DNA of 64,000 nt, from the NCBI GenBank assembly GCA_037044955.1, contig JBAOHX010000005.1:186001-250000 (forward strand), given 5' to 3'. The DNA comes from JAJXWB01 sp037044955. Lineage in GTDB: Bacteria; Pseudomonadota; Alphaproteobacteria; Rhizobiales; Beijerinckiaceae. Below the pieces are notes generated by a model. It saw only the letters and a program-made list of their open reading frames with translations. It made no database searches and was not told where the DNA came from. The translations under genes were made by a program, and so were the position numbers. Positions 45,233 to 54,899 of the stretch are shown in pieces. Position 1 is the stretch's first letter; every line of letters starts with the position of its first letter.

Positions 45233-46036
45233 TCAGCGGCCCCTGAACTTCGGCTTGCGGCGCTCCATGAAGGCGGCGACGCCTTCGGCGTGATCTTCCG
45301 AGAGATTGGTCAGCGCGAACTGGTCGCGGTCCATGTGGCTGGCGAGATCGTCGAGCGCGCCGGCGAGGCGGTTGACGGTGGTCTTGGTCATCATGGTGGG
45401 GATTGGCGGCTGCGCTGCGATCCTTTCCGCGAAGGCGAAGGCCGCCGCGAAGGCCTGACCATCCTCGACCACCTCTTCCGCAAGGCCCCATTTCTCGGCC
45501 TGTGCGGCGGCGATGCGGTCGGAGGCGAGGATCACCGCCTGTTTCGTGCGCGCGGGACCGATCAGCTGCAGGATGCGCGGCACCGAGCCCCAGCTCATGT
45601 TCATGCCGAGCTCGACCTCGGGGATGCGGAAATGCGCGCCCGCGCCGCAGATGCGGAAGTCGAGCGAGACGGCGAGCGCCGCGCCGCCGCCGATGCAATG
45701 GCCCTCGATGGCGCAGATCGTCACCTGCTCCATCTCGTACCAGGCGCGGCACATGCGCGGCCCGACCATGAGCGCGGCGCGTCGTTCGCCCAGGCCCATC
45801 TTTCCGCGCTCGCGACCTTCGGCGTCCCTGAGATCGAAGCCCGCCGAAAAGCCCTGCGCATGGCCGGCGAGCACGACCACGGATGTCGCGGGATCGTCCT
45901 CGAACGACTGCGCGGCGGCGCGCAGTTCGCGCATGGCGGCTGCCGACAGCGCGTTCAGCCTGTCGCCGCGGTCGAAGCGCACGACGGCGATGCGGCCTTC
46001 GGGGCCGAGACCTTTTTCGATGGTGACGTAGCGCAT
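45233..46036 (-). CDS. Enoyl-CoA hydratase/isomerase (crotonase family)
   Basis: This is a 267-aa crotonase-fold protein with the oxyanion-hole segments GHAQGFSAGFDLRD and IEGHCIGGGAALAVSLDFRICG and the C-terminal ERRKPKFRGR. The catalytic glutamate position falls in RIPEVELGMNMSWG. It could act in fatty-acid or aromatic acyl-CoA breakdown; the neighbours do not specify. It is upstream of lysK on the same strand. Confidence 0.85.
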   Translation of the reverse strand: MRYVTIEKGLGPEGRIAVVRFDRGDRLNALSAAAMRELRAAAQSFEDDPATSVVVLAGHAQGFSAGFDLRDAEGRERGKMGLGERRAALMVGPRMCRAWYEMEQVTICAIEGHCIGGGAALAVSLDFRICGAGAHFRIPEVELGMNMSWGSVPRILQLIGPARTKQAVILASDRIAAAQAEKWGLAEEVVEDGQAFAAAFAFAERIAAQPPIPTMMTKTTVNRLAGALDDLASHMDRDQFALTNLSEDHAEGVAAFMERRKPKFRGR

Positions 46037-46119
46037 GGTTCAGTTTTCTCCCGCCCTCATCTTAGACGCTGAGTCGCAATACGGGAGTCTGACCCGAAAT
46101 GCGCTGAAAACCCGAACCC

Positions 46120-46284
46120 TTCATGCTGAGGAGGTCGCGCAGCGACCGTCTCGAAGCACGTTCCAGAGTTTCGCGCCTCGGCCACCCTTCAAGACCCCGC
46201 ATGCAAGTCGGGCCCGCCCGACTTGGACGTTGCATGCCGGTATCGGACAAGCCCGATATCGGTGCGGCTCCTCAAGGTGAGGAT
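46120..46284. repeat. Dispersed palindromic repeat, family A copy 2
   Basis: It begins TTCATGCTGAGGAGGTCGC, continues with GTCTCGAAGCACG and closes with GGCTCCTCAAGGTGAGG. The inside differs from the 43.3-kb copy and contains further small palindromes: GCATGCAAGTCGGGC...GCCCGACTTGGACG, and a second built on GATATCGG. It lies between the crotonase and lytic transglycosylase genes. Confidence 0.7.
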
Positions 46285-46286
46285 TG

Positions 46287-47459
46287 TTATTTTTGCAGCC
46301 GCTTCAGCACCTCAGGCGTCAGCAGGCCGTCGGCCGGCGACATGCCTTCGGCGAGTTGGAACTTGTGCACCGACATGCGCGTGGCGCGGCCGATCTTGCC
46401 GTCCGTCGCGCCGGAATAAAGGCCCTTCGCCATCAGCAATTTTTGCGCGCGCGACCTGTCGGTCAGCGACATCGAAACATAGCTCTTCGGCCAGCCGCGC
46501 TTCAGGCCGGAGGCGCCGCCGATGCGGTCCGCCAGCAGGCTGACGGCGAGCGCATAGGCGTCCGACGTATTGTACTGGCGGATGACTTCCCAGTTCTCGG
46601 TGATGAGAAAGGCGGGTCCATCAGCGCCTTCCGGCAGGTAGAGGCTGGCGGCCCCCGAAGCCGGCAGCGCCTCGCCGTCGGCGCGCGAAAAACCGAGGCG
46701 GCGCCAGGCGCCGAGATCGAGATCGACGGGCTTCCAGTCGAAACTTTCGGGAACGATCACTTCCATCACGGCGGGCAGCGCCGGATTCCAGCCGGAGCCT
46801 TTGAGGAAATTGGCGATGGAGGCGAGCGCATCGGCGCTCGAGCGCCAGATGTCGGGCTGGCCGGCGCCGGAATAGCTCGCGGCGAACTTGAGATAGGACG
46901 AGGGCGTGAATTGCGGCTGTCCCATCGCGCCAGCCCACGAGCCGGTGAGATTTGCGCGCGGCATGCCGTTCTGCAGCAGCACCAGCGCGGCGACGAATTC
47001 GTCGCGGTAGAAATCGGCGCGATGCTTGCGCACCGCGAGCGTGGCGACGGAGCGCAGGATGTCGTGGCCGCCCTGCGTCGGCCCGTAGCCGCTCTCGACG
47101 CCCCAGATGGCGAGACAGATTTCGCTCGGCACGCCGTAGCGCCGCTCGATGGCGGCGAGGACGTCCGAGAGGCTTTGCGCGCGAGACCGGCCGACCGAAA
47201 CCTTCTGCGCGGTGACCACCTGGCCGAGATAGGAATGGATCGGCAGCGAGAACTCGCCCTGCCTGGCCGGTTGCGCCTTGATCGCCGGATCGGGAGTGAG
47301 CCCCGCCGTTTCCCGCGTAAAAGTCTCGCGGCTGACGCCGGCCGCCTGCGCCGGCGGCCAGGCGGAGGCGACGAAGGCGGCGAAGGCGGCGTCGCCCGAG
47401 GCTGCGCGGGCGGGGGCGGCCAGGGCGATGACACAGGCGAGGAGGGCGGCGATTCTCAT
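46287..47459 (-). CDS. Lytic murein transglycosylase, MltB type with peptidoglycan-binding domain
   Basis: This is a 390-aa periplasmic enzyme. A signal peptide (MRIAALLACVIALAAPARAA) precedes the catalytic domain with LAIWGVESGYGPTQGG (catalytic Glu) and GSWAGAMGQPQFTPSSYLKFA. The C-terminal peptidoglycan-binding module has AKGLYSGATDGKIGRATRMSVHKFQ. It cleaves glycan strands to 1,6-anhydro ends. The ATG at 47459 has AGGA seven bases upstream; an ATG at 47474 is also open. Confidence 0.92.
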   Translation of the reverse strand: MRIAALLACVIALAAPARAASGDAAFAAFVASAWPPAQAAGVSRETFTRETAGLTPDPAIKAQPARQGEFSLPIHSYLGQVVTAQKVSVGRSRAQSLSDVLAAIERRYGVPSEICLAIWGVESGYGPTQGGHDILRSVATLAVRKHRADFYRDEFVAALVLLQNGMPRANLTGSWAGAMGQPQFTPSSYLKFAASYSGAGQPDIWRSSADALASIANFLKGSGWNPALPAVMEVIVPESFDWKPVDLDLGAWRRLGFSRADGEALPASGAASLYLPEGADGPAFLITENWEVIRQYNTSDAYALAVSLLADRIGGASGLKRGWPKSYVSMSLTDRSRAQKLLMAKGLYSGATDGKIGRATRMSVHKFQLAEGMSPADGLLTPEVLKRLQK

Positions 47460-47499
47460 GGGCGTATCCTGCATGGATCAGCCGGAATCCTAAAGCGCG

Positions 47500-47645
47500 G
47501 GCAATACCTCCCCGCTCGCGGGGAGGTCGCATTGCGCAGCAATGCGGGTGGGGTTCGACCGCCGCCCTGTGGAAGATTGATGGCTATCCTCAATCGGTCC
47601 CCACCCGTCGCCTGCGGCGACACCCTCCCCGCGAGCAGGGAGGGA
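47500..47645. repeat. Dispersed intergenic palindromic repeat, family B-like copy
   Basis: Blocks CCTCCCCGCTCGCGGGGAGGTCGC, GGGTGGGG / CCCCACCCGTCG and CGACACCCTCCCCGCGAGCAGGGAGGG are arranged like family B, with GGGGAGG in place of GGGAGAGG. It separates the transglycosylase and nudC genes, which are divergent. Confidence 0.7.
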
Positions 47646-47713
47646 AAGACCCAGCGTTGCGCCTGTGGCCGACGCCGCTATGCTCCGGCCCGACTCGGGC
47701 AGAAGGACAGGAA

Positions 47714-48698
47714 ATGGCGTCGCGCAAGGAGCTTTCGGCCCGCACGGGCTATTCGGCCAACGATCTCGACCGCATGTCGGACAAGCGCGACGACGCGGCG
47801 CATGTCGAGGCCCTGCGCGCGCACCCGGAGGCCCGGACCTTCGTCATAACAGGCGAGAACGTCATTCTGGAACGTGACAGCGAGGGCTATCGCTCGCTGT
47901 TCACCTTCGCGGAGGCCGGCCGCATGGGACAGGCGCGCGAGACGGCGTTTCTGGGCCACGACGGCGTCGGCGGCGTTTTCGCCGTGCTGCTGGAGGACGC
48001 GCCGCAGGATCTGGGGCCGAGCCGCGAACAGCTCCAGCGCATCTATCGCAACGAGGCGCCGCCGCCCGGGAAGACGGCGGAAGTGCGCGTCGACCTGCGC
48101 TCCATCCTGATGCAGGGCATGGTGTCGGAAAAGGTCGCCGGCCGTCTCGCGCAGGCGAAAAGCCTGACCTACTGGCATTCGCGCCACCGCTTCTGCGCCA
48201 ATTGCGGGGCGGAGACGCAAACCGCCGCCGCCGGCTGGAAGCGCGTGTGCCCCGCCTGCAAGGCCGAGCATTTTCCGCGCACCGATCCCGTCGTCATCAT
48301 GCTCGCCGTCTCCGGCGACAAATGCCTGCTCGGCCGCCAGCCGCGCTTTCCCAAGGGCATGTATTCGGCGCTCGCGGGCTTCGTCGAGGGCGGCGAGACG
48401 CTGGAGGACGCCGTGCGCCGCGAGATCAAGGAAGAGGCGGGCATTTCCTGCGGCACGCGTGACCTACATGGCCTCGCAGCCCTGGCCCTTCCCGTGCTCG
48501 CTGATGATCGGCTGCCTCGCGGAGGCCGAGGACGAGAAGATCACGATCGACCGCACCGAACTCGACGACGCCCGCTGGTTTTCGCGCGAGGAGGCGCTGA
48601 AGCTGGTGGAGGGCAAGCTCGACGGCTTCTTCTGCCCGCCCAAGCTCGCCATCGCGCATCATTTGATCGCTGCCTGGGCGCGTGGGGAGGCGGTGTGA
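47714..48698 (+). CDS. nudC: NAD(H) pyrophosphatase NudC, frame break near 48455
   Basis: NudC hydrolyses NADH and removes NAD caps from RNA. Seen: the zinc ribbon FCANCGAETQTAAAGWKRVC with CPAC, then RTDPVVIML, the Nudix box GFVEGGETLEDAVRREIKEE and the family marker SQPWPFPCSLM. Removing one base at about 48455 restores the link GISCGRVTYMASQPWPFP, 327 aa in all. The ATG at 47714 has AGGA upstream. Confidence 0.92.
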
Positions 48699-48716
48699 TT
48701 TTGTTGGGACGCGTCT

Positions 48717-48897
48717 CTTCCCCTCTCCCGCAATGCGGGAGAGGGTGGCCTCGCGAAGCGAGGTCGACACGAAGTCGGCTGTTGCCGACTTCAGTCTGGG
48801 GTGAGGGACTTGCGATTACGACAGATTTTCGCGTTCTGGACAGCGCCCTCATCCGTCATGCTTCGCATGACACCTTCTCCCGCGCCGCGGGAGAAGG
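48717..48897. repeat. Dispersed intergenic palindromic repeat, family B copy 2
   Basis: Same ordered blocks as the copy between ugpB and ugpA: CCTCTCCCGCAATGCGGGAG, AGGGTGGCC, GGTGAGGG, CCCTCATCCGTC and CACCTTCTCCCGCGCCGCGGGAGAAGG. It fills the nudC-queC gap. Confidence 0.8.
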
Positions 48898-48907
48898 AGG
48901 CGCGCCC

Positions 48908-49603
48908 ATGACCTCCGCCCTCGTGCTCTTTTCCGGCGGGCAGGATTCCGCCACCTGCCTCGCCTGGGCGCTCGAGCGTTACGCGCGCGTCGAGACGATC
49001 GGCTTCGACTACGGGCAGCGCCACGCGATCGAACTGAAACAGCGCGGCGTCGTGCGTGAAAAATTCTCAGGCCTGAAGCCCGCGTGGCGCGAAAGACTTG
49101 GGCCCGATCACACGCTCGACCTGTCCGCGCTCGGCGTGATCTCGGACACCGCGATGACGCGCGAGATCGCCATCGAGGCGGATGCGAAGGGACTGCCCAA
49201 CACGTTCGTGCCGGGACGCAATCTCATCTTTCTCGCTTTCGCCGCCGCGCTCGCCTACCGGCGCGGACTGAAACGCATCGTCGGCGGCATGTGCGAGACG
49301 GATTTCTCCGGCTATCCCGATTGTCGCGACGACGCGATCAAGGCGATGCAGGTCGCGCTCAACATCGGCATGGACGCGCGCTTCACGCTCGAGACGCCGT
49401 TGATGTGGATCGACAAGGCGGCGACCTGGGGTATGGCGCAGGAGATCGGCGGCGCGGCATTGGTCGGCATTATCGTGGCCGACACGCACACCTGCTATCT
49501 CGGCGAGCGCGGCGCATTGCACGACTGGGGCCACGGCTGCGGCCAATGCCCGGCGTGCAGGCTGCGCGCCGATGGTTTCACGAAATGGATTTCAACCCGA
49601 TAG
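48908..49603 (+). CDS. queC: 7-cyano-7-deazaguanine synthase QueC
   Basis: QueC converts 7-carboxy-7-deazaguanine to preQ0, a precursor of queuosine. The 231-aa protein has the PP-loop ATP motif LFSGGQDSATCL, FDYGQRH, CETDFSGYPDCRD and the zinc cysteines HGCGQCPACRLR. No other que genes are beside it. Confidence 0.95.
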   Translation: MTSALVLFSGGQDSATCLAWALERYARVETIGFDYGQRHAIELKQRGVVREKFSGLKPAWRERLGPDHTLDLSALGVISDTAMTREIAIEADAKGLPNTFVPGRNLIFLAFAAALAYRRGLKRIVGGMCETDFSGYPDCRDDAIKAMQVALNIGMDARFTLETPLMWIDKAATWGMAQEIGGAALVGIIVADTHTCYLGERGALHDWGHGCGQCPACRLRADGFTKWISTR

Positions 49604-49611
49604 GACTGCAC

Positions 49612-50004
49612 ATGCCGCACTGGACGTCGCTTCTCACGCTTCTCGCCGTCGCCGTCTACTTCGGCGCCGCGCTGCGCGTCGGCATGGCGCGCGGAACATA
49701 CAAGATCAAGGCGCCTGCGACGACGGGCGATCCGAATTTCGAGCGCGTGTACCGCGCCCACCAGAACATGCTGGAATGGATGCCGATCTTCCTGCCGTCG
49801 CTGTGGCTGTTCGCGCTCACGCTCTCCGACCGCTGGGCGGCGCTGGTCGGGCTCGTGTGGGTCGCAGGCCGCGTGCTGTATCTCGTCACTTACGCGGAAG
49901 CCGCGGACAGGCGCGGGCGCGGCTTCGCGATTCAGGCGACGGCGGCCGGCGTTCTGTTCCTGGGCGCGCTCGTCGGCGTCGGCAAGGCGTTGATCGCGGG
50001 CTGA
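49612..50004 (+). CDS. MAPEG-family membrane protein
   Basis: This is a 130-aa four-helix membrane protein with the MAPEG pattern VYRAHQNMLEWMPIFLPSLWLFAL, then VWVAGRVLYLVTYAEAADRRGRGF. Family members include glutathione-dependent transferases and leukotriene-synthase-like enzymes. The start at 49612 has TAGGA six bases upstream and lies nine bases after queC. Confidence 0.85.
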   Translation: MPHWTSLLTLLAVAVYFGAALRVGMARGTYKIKAPATTGDPNFERVYRAHQNMLEWMPIFLPSLWLFALTLSDRWAALVGLVWVAGRVLYLVTYAEAADRRGRGFAIQATAAGVLFLGALVGVGKALIAG

Positions 50005-50007
50005 CGC

Positions 50008-50884
50008 TCAAGCGGTCTGCCCGGCCTCCCAGCCGATGATCGCCTGCTTGCGCGCCACGCCCCAATGGTAGCCAGTGAAGGCGCCGGAGCGGCCGAGCAC
50101 GCGGTGGCAGGGCACGACGAAGGAGATCGGATTCTTGCCGACCGCCGCGCCGACCGCGCGCGCGGCCTGCGGCTTGCCGAGTTTTCGCGCGATATCCGAA
50201 TAGGTCGTGGCGCGGCCCATGGGAATGCCGAGCAAGGTCTCCCACACGCTCAATTCGAAATCCGTGCCGATGAGGACGAGGCGCAGCGGGCGATCCGCGC
50301 GCCATTCGGCGGGATCGAAAGAGCGGCGAACGTAAGATTCGGTCGCGCCGCCGTCTTCGACGAATTGCGCATTCGGCCAGCGGCGCACCATGTCGGCAAG
50401 CGCAGTCGCGCGATCTCCCTTGTCGACCCAGCCGAGGCCTGCGAGCCCCTTGGGCGCGACGACGGCGATCGCCTCGCCGAAGGGCGAGGGATGGAAACCA
50501 TAGCGTAGCGTCAGCCCCTCGCCGCCGCGTTTGAAATCCCCGGGGGTCATCGCCTCGTGCGCGACGAACAGGTCGTGCAGGCGGCCGGGGCCGGATAGTC
50601 CGACCTCGTAAGAGGCGTCGAGCACGCTGGCGCTGTCGCGCAGCAGGGTTCGCGCATGATCGATGGTGACGGCCTGCAGGAAGGCTTTCGGCGTCAGCCC
50701 CGCCCAGCGCTTGAATAGGTGATGGAAGTGCGAGGCGGAGAGGCCGACATGCGCGGCGATCTCCTCGACCTCCGGCTGGCGGCGGGCCGCCTTGGTCATG
50801 AATTCGATCGCGCGCGCGCACGCGCTCGTAGTCGTCGGCGAGATCGACGGGCGAGAAGATTTCGGGGTTCGGGCGTTGCAGCAT
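50008..50884 (-). CDS. AraC-type regulator fused to O6-methylguanine-DNA methyltransferase (short Ada-like), frame break near 50815
   Basis: The N-terminal half is an AraC helix-turn-helix (EIAAHVGLSASHFHHLFKRWAG). The C-terminal half is a DNA alkyl transferase with the active-site VVPCHRVLGRSGAFTGYHWG. The N-terminal zinc domain of E. coli Ada (with its methyl-phosphotriester cysteine) is absent. The first residues MLQRPNPEIFSPVDLADDYERV are in another frame; the shift lies in a CG-dinucleotide run near 50810-50821 and one base removal restores 291 aa. It repairs alkylated guanine and may sense damage. Confidence 0.88.
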
Positions 50885-50947
50885 GATCGTGTTCCGTCTG
50901 AATTTGCCCGATTCTGACCGTTCGGCGCGCGCGCCGCCACCCGATTC

Positions 50948-51439
50948 CTACGACAGGTCCGGGCCCCGTCGCGCCTGCGCCAGCGCCTGCGTCAGTTCGC
51001 CGGCCACGGCGGCCTTCTGGCCCGGCCCCAGAAAACTGCCGAATTCGACGCTGCGGCCGTGCGAAACGAGCGCGAGGCGCTCGACGCCATATTCCTCGTG
51101 CTCGCTGCGGTCGAGGCGCACCCAGGCCGGGTTGAACAGGAATTCCCGCGCCGCGCCCTTGGCCGAAACCTTGGCGAGCTTCAGCTCGATGGGCGTCACG
51201 CGCACGTCCTCGTAAGCGCGCGCCGCGCGAAACGACAGTTCGAAGGCGAGCCACAGGCCCAGCGCGTCCAGCCCGAGAAAGCCGACGATCGGCCAGGCGC
51301 CCACGACGAAGAAAGGCAGGCTGATGGCGCAGATGGCGGCGCTGACCACGGCCACCAGCGTCTTGGCCTGTCCGCGCGTGAGCGAGCGGTGCGGGCGCAG
51401 CCGCACGGCGTAGATCGGCTGATCGTAGGCTTCGGCCAT
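50948..51439 (-). CDS. DUF2244 membrane protein
   Basis: This is a 163-aa protein with two close hydrophobic helices (VAVVSAAICAISLPFFVVGAW and IVGFLGLDALGLWLAFELSF) and a C-terminal domain with LFNPAWVRLDRSEHEEYGVERLALVSHG. The DUF2244 family is integral to the membrane and uncharacterised. It is divergent from nth, 54 bases away. Confidence 0.85.
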   Translation of the reverse strand: MAEAYDQPIYAVRLRPHRSLTRGQAKTLVAVVSAAICAISLPFFVVGAWPIVGFLGLDALGLWLAFELSFRAARAYEDVRVTPIELKLAKVSAKGAAREFLFNPAWVRLDRSEHEEYGVERLALVSHGRSVEFGSFLGPGQKAAVAGELTQALAQARRGPDLS

Positions 51440-51493
51440 GACGCTGGTTCGGCGCTGCTTTGCGGAAACTCCGCCCTGACAATATAAAGCGTC

Positions 51494-52207
51494 ATGCCCG
51501 AAAAGAAGAGGCCGGCGGCCACCGCTGCAGCGAAAAAGTCCGCCGTCAGGCGAAAGCTCGCGCCGCGCAAATATGCCGACGCCGCGACCGTGCGCGAGAT
51601 TTTCACGCGGCTGCGCGCGCAGAACCCCGAGCCCAAGGGCGAACTCGAATATGTGAACCCCTACACGCTGCTCGTCGCCGTGGCGCTGTCGGCGCAGGCG
51701 ACGGACGCCGGCGTCAACAAGGCGACGCGCGCGCTGTTTGCCGCCGCCGACACGCCGCAGAAGATGCTGGCGCTCGGCGAAGACAAAGTGCGCGATCACA
51801 TCAAGACGATCGGCCTGTTTCGCGCCAAGGCGAAGAACGTGGTCGCGCTTTCGCGAATTCTCGTCGACAGGCACGGCGGCAAGGTTCCGCTCGACGCGGC
51901 GTCGCTGGAGGCGCTGCCGGGCGTCGGGCGCAAGACGGCCAATGTGGTGCGCAATATCGCCTTCGGCGAGGCGACGATCGCCGTCGACACGCATCTGTTC
52001 CGCGTCTCGAACCGCATTCCGCTCGCGCGCGGAAAAACGCCGCTCGAAGTGGAGCTGGGCCTGCTGAAGATCATCCCGCAGGAATTTCTCCTGCACGCGC
52101 ACCACTGGCTGATCCTGCACGGCCGCTACATCTGCAAGGCGCGCAAGCCCGAATGCGCGCGCTGCGTCATCGCGGATCTGTGCACGAGTTCGGAGAAGAC
52201 GATCTAA
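51494..52207 (+). CDS. nth: Endonuclease III
   Basis: This base-excision DNA glycosylase/AP lyase removes oxidised pyrimidines. The 237-aa protein shows the helix-hairpin-helix with catalytic Lys (LPGVGRKTANVVRNIAFGE), the catalytic Asp in IAVDTHLFRVSNRI and the [4Fe-4S] ligands CKARKPECARCVIADLC (C-x6-C-x2-C-x5-C). A basic N-terminal extension of about 30 residues precedes the core. Confidence 0.95.
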   Translation: MPEKKRPAATAAAKKSAVRRKLAPRKYADAATVREIFTRLRAQNPEPKGELEYVNPYTLLVAVALSAQATDAGVNKATRALFAAADTPQKMLALGEDKVRDHIKTIGLFRAKAKNVVALSRILVDRHGGKVPLDAASLEALPGVGRKTANVVRNIAFGEATIAVDTHLFRVSNRIPLARGKTPLEVELGLLKIIPQEFLLHAHHWLILHGRYICKARKPECARCVIADLCTSSEKTI

Positions 52208-52221
52208 CGCAGTGCCGTCAA

Positions 52222-52345
52222 CGCACGTCATGCCCGCGCTTGTCGCGGGCATCTACGCCGTGCCGATGATAACGACCTCTGCTGTAGACACTCGTCCAGC
52301 CGCACCGCGTGGATGGCCGGGACAAGCCCGGCCATGACGGGTGAG
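52222..52345. repeat. Dispersed palindromic repeat, family C
   Basis: Two GC-rich palindromes, CGTCATGCCCGCGCTTGTCG with CGGGCAT, and GGATGGCCGGGACAAGCCCGG with CCATGACGG, flank a 40-base centre. They share the CGTCATG...GGATGGCC/GGCCATGACGG pattern common in intergenic DNA of the order. The element lies between the convergent nth and gentisate dioxygenase genes. Confidence 0.75.
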
Positions 52346-52349
52346 CCCC

Positions 52350-53394
52350 TCAATCGAACTCCTCGAAAAACCCGAGCTTCTTCTGCATCGGCGCATCGTC
52401 CACCTGGAACAGGAAGGCGGGCTTCGAGGTCGAGCGATTCATGATCTCCACGCGCGCGTGGGTCGGCACGGCCATCGTGTCCTGGCCGCCCCAGTTCAAC
52501 TCCACGCCATCGACAAGGGCCTGCCCCTCGCCTTCCACGACATGCAGCACGGCGGAAGCCGAGCGGCGCACGGGGCGCACGGTTTCGCCGGGACGCAGCA
52601 TGATCGCGGAAAAGCCGAGGATCGGCAGGCATTCGCCGCCCGTCTCCGGGTTCACGTAGGCCAGTTGCACCGCCTCGCCCTTGTCGGTGACGCTGGCCAG
52701 ATCGTGCAGCGCGGCGCGCGTATCCTTCCAGGGGAAGCGACAAAGCGGATATTTCGGGCGCTGCGCGCGCAGCGAGGCGTAGGGCACGAGGCCGGCGCGG
52801 CGATAGCGGTTCTGCGAGGCGTCGGGCTGGTTGCGGATCGTCTGCGGCGCGCCGTCGAGTGCAATAGGAGGCTTCGAGCGCATAGACCATCGGCAGGTCG
52901 AGCGCGTCGAGCCACACGACCGGACCGGAGCCCTCATGGCCGTGCTCGTGCCACAGGCCCGAGGGCGTGAGGATCAGGTCGCCCTTCTCCATCGGCATTT
53001 TCTCGCCCTCGACCGCGGTGAAGCCGCCCTCGCCTTCCACCACGAAGCGCGTGGCGCTCGGCGAATGCTTGTGGTTGGGCGCGGTTTCGCGCGGCAGGAT
53101 CAACTGCATGCCGATGTAGATCGAGGGCGTCGCCTGCATGTTCTCGAGGCCGAGGCCGGGATTGGCGAGCACGAGCACGCGGCGCTCGGCCTTTTCGATC
53201 GGCGTCAGTTCGCCCGCCTTGAGCAGTTCCGGGCGGATGTCGGCATAGCGCCAGACCATCGGCTTGGTGCGGCGTGAGGGAATGTTGTACGGCAAAGCTG
53301 CGCGCAGATTCGGCCAGAGCGGCACGAGGTTCTGCGACGTCAGGCCGTTGCGGTATTCGAGCGGAAGCTCCTCGAGCGTGCCGAGCTGCGACAT
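52350..53394 (-). CDS. Gentisate 1,2-dioxygenase, frame break near 52866
   Basis: This is a double-cupin iron dioxygenase that opens gentisate to maleylpyruvate. Seen: cupin 1 with PNHKHSPSATRFVVEGEGGFTAVEG and WHEHGHEGSGPVVWLDALDLP, and cupin 2 with VRRSASAVLHVVEGEGQALVDG. Removing one base at about 52866 joins VYALEAS to IALDGAPQ, 347 aa. The start has a strong GGAGG. It is 32 bases downstream of the hydroxylase gene that makes its substrate. Confidence 0.9.
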
Positions 53395-53426
53395 GGCTAT
53401 TCCTCCTGTTGCGCGCTGGTCGGCGC

Positions 53427-54621
53427 TTATTGTTCCAGAGCCTTGCTGACGTTCCAACCGTACAGCCATTCGACGGCGTCGTAGAAGCGTTCCGTCTCAC
53501 GGCCCTTCCAGAGCGAATTGCGGATTTTCCGCTCGATCCCGGCTGCGTGATAGATGCGGCCCATTTCGCGGCCCGAGAGCACGATGCGCGCGGTGCGCGT
53601 CGTGCGGCAAGCCTGGTAGAGCTGCAGCGCCCTGGCGACGTCGTTCTGGTTGACGCGCAGGGCCTCGCCGAGCGTCACCGCGTCTTCCAGCGCCATGCAG
53701 GCGCCCTGCGCCATGTATTGCGTCGTCGGATGGGCGGCGTCGCCGAGCAGCGTCACGCGGCCGAAGGTCCAGGTCTCGATCGGCTCCTTGTCCGCCGTGG
53801 CCCAGCGCCGCCATGACTTCGGCAGGTCGATGAGCTGGCGCGCCTTCGGGCAGACGTCCTGAAAGTAGCTCTGCACCTCTTCCTTCGAGCCGTCGGTGAC
53901 GCCCCATTCCTCCGCCTTGCGGGAATGGAAGGTGACGACGACGTTGTACTGCTCGCCGCCGCGCAGCGGGTAATGGACGAGGTGGCATTTCGGCCCGGCC
54001 CACAGCGAGGCCGCGTTCCATTGCAAGATCTTTCGGAAAATCGGCCTTGTCGATGACCGCGCGATAGACGACGTGGCCGGTGATGCGCGGGGGATCGTTG
54101 ACATATTGCGCGCGCACGACCGACTTGCCGCCGTCGGCGGCGATGAGGCCGACGCCGCGATGGGCGACGCCGTTCTGGTCCCAGGCCGTGACGCCGGTCT
54201 CGTCCTGCTCGACACGTTCGATGCGCGTCGACGTCTTGAACGCGATGCGGCCGGTTTCCTGCGCGCCTTCCAGCAGCGAGGAATGGATGTCGACGCGGTG
54301 GATGACGGCGTAAGGATTGTTGAAGCGCTTGCGGAAGGCCTCGCCCGTCGGGATGCGGCCGACGAGCGACCCGTCGATGGCGTCGTGCATGATCATTTCA
54401 TCGACATAGACGGCGCGGCCGCGCGCCTTCTCGCCGACGCCGAGCGCGTCGAAGGCGGAGAAGGCGTTGGGACCGAGCTGGATGCCGGCGCCGATTTCGC
54501 CGATCTCCGGCGCCTGTTCGAGAACCGTGACCTCGAAGCCCTGCCGCGCCAGCGCCAGCGACGCGGCGAGCCCGCCGATGCCGCCGCCGACCACGATGAT
54601 CCTGCTGCTCTCCCGAGCCAT
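53427..54621 (-). CDS. 3-hydroxybenzoate 6-hydroxylase-like FAD monooxygenase, frame break near 54024
   Basis: This is a single-component flavoprotein that converts 3-hydroxybenzoate to gentisate with NADH. The FAD motif is IIVVGGGIGGLAASLALARQG, followed by the second FAD region VTLLGDAAHPTTQYMAQGAC. The active-site segment LWAGPKCHLVHYPLRGG is typical of 3-hydroxybenzoate and salicylate hydroxylases. Removing one base at about 54024 joins FPKDL to QWNAASLW and gives 397 aa. Pairing with gentisate dioxygenase fixes the pathway better than sequence alone. Maleylpyruvate isomerase and hydrolase genes are not in the window. Confidence 0.88.
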
Positions 54622-54676
54622 GTCGCCCTCCCGGCTGGATTGTCGTTCTTGGCCGACATGTGACCATATATTCTGT

Positions 54677-54693
54677 ACACTGTCAATCAGTGT
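54677..54693. promoter_or_regulatory. Operator-like inverted repeat upstream of the gentisate operon
   Basis: ACACTG-TCAAT-CAGTGT is a perfect 6-bp inverted repeat. On the minus strand it overlaps TTGACA, a consensus -35, about 60 bases before the hydroxylase start. A repressor bound here would block transcription. No regulator gene is adjacent, so its binding protein must be encoded elsewhere. Confidence 0.5.
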
Positions 54694-54899
54694 GCGTTGT
54701 ATTTTCCGACCACTGCGCCTCCCGCGACGATACGACTCGGCGAAGCATGTGAATTTCCCATTCGTTAACCACTTTCTCAGGACCCTCGGCTAAGGCTAAA
54801 TTGAACTGATTCGGGCGGCGAGGCGGACGCTGCCGGACTGGAGGCTCTTGCTGTCGGCGACCGGCCGATGCGCGCTTGCGCCTCGAAAAGGGGACGGCA

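Noticed and set aside
54740..54785. CtrA box upstream of divL
   Set aside because: Only a half-site GTTAACCA is present; the second TTAA at the required spacing is missing.
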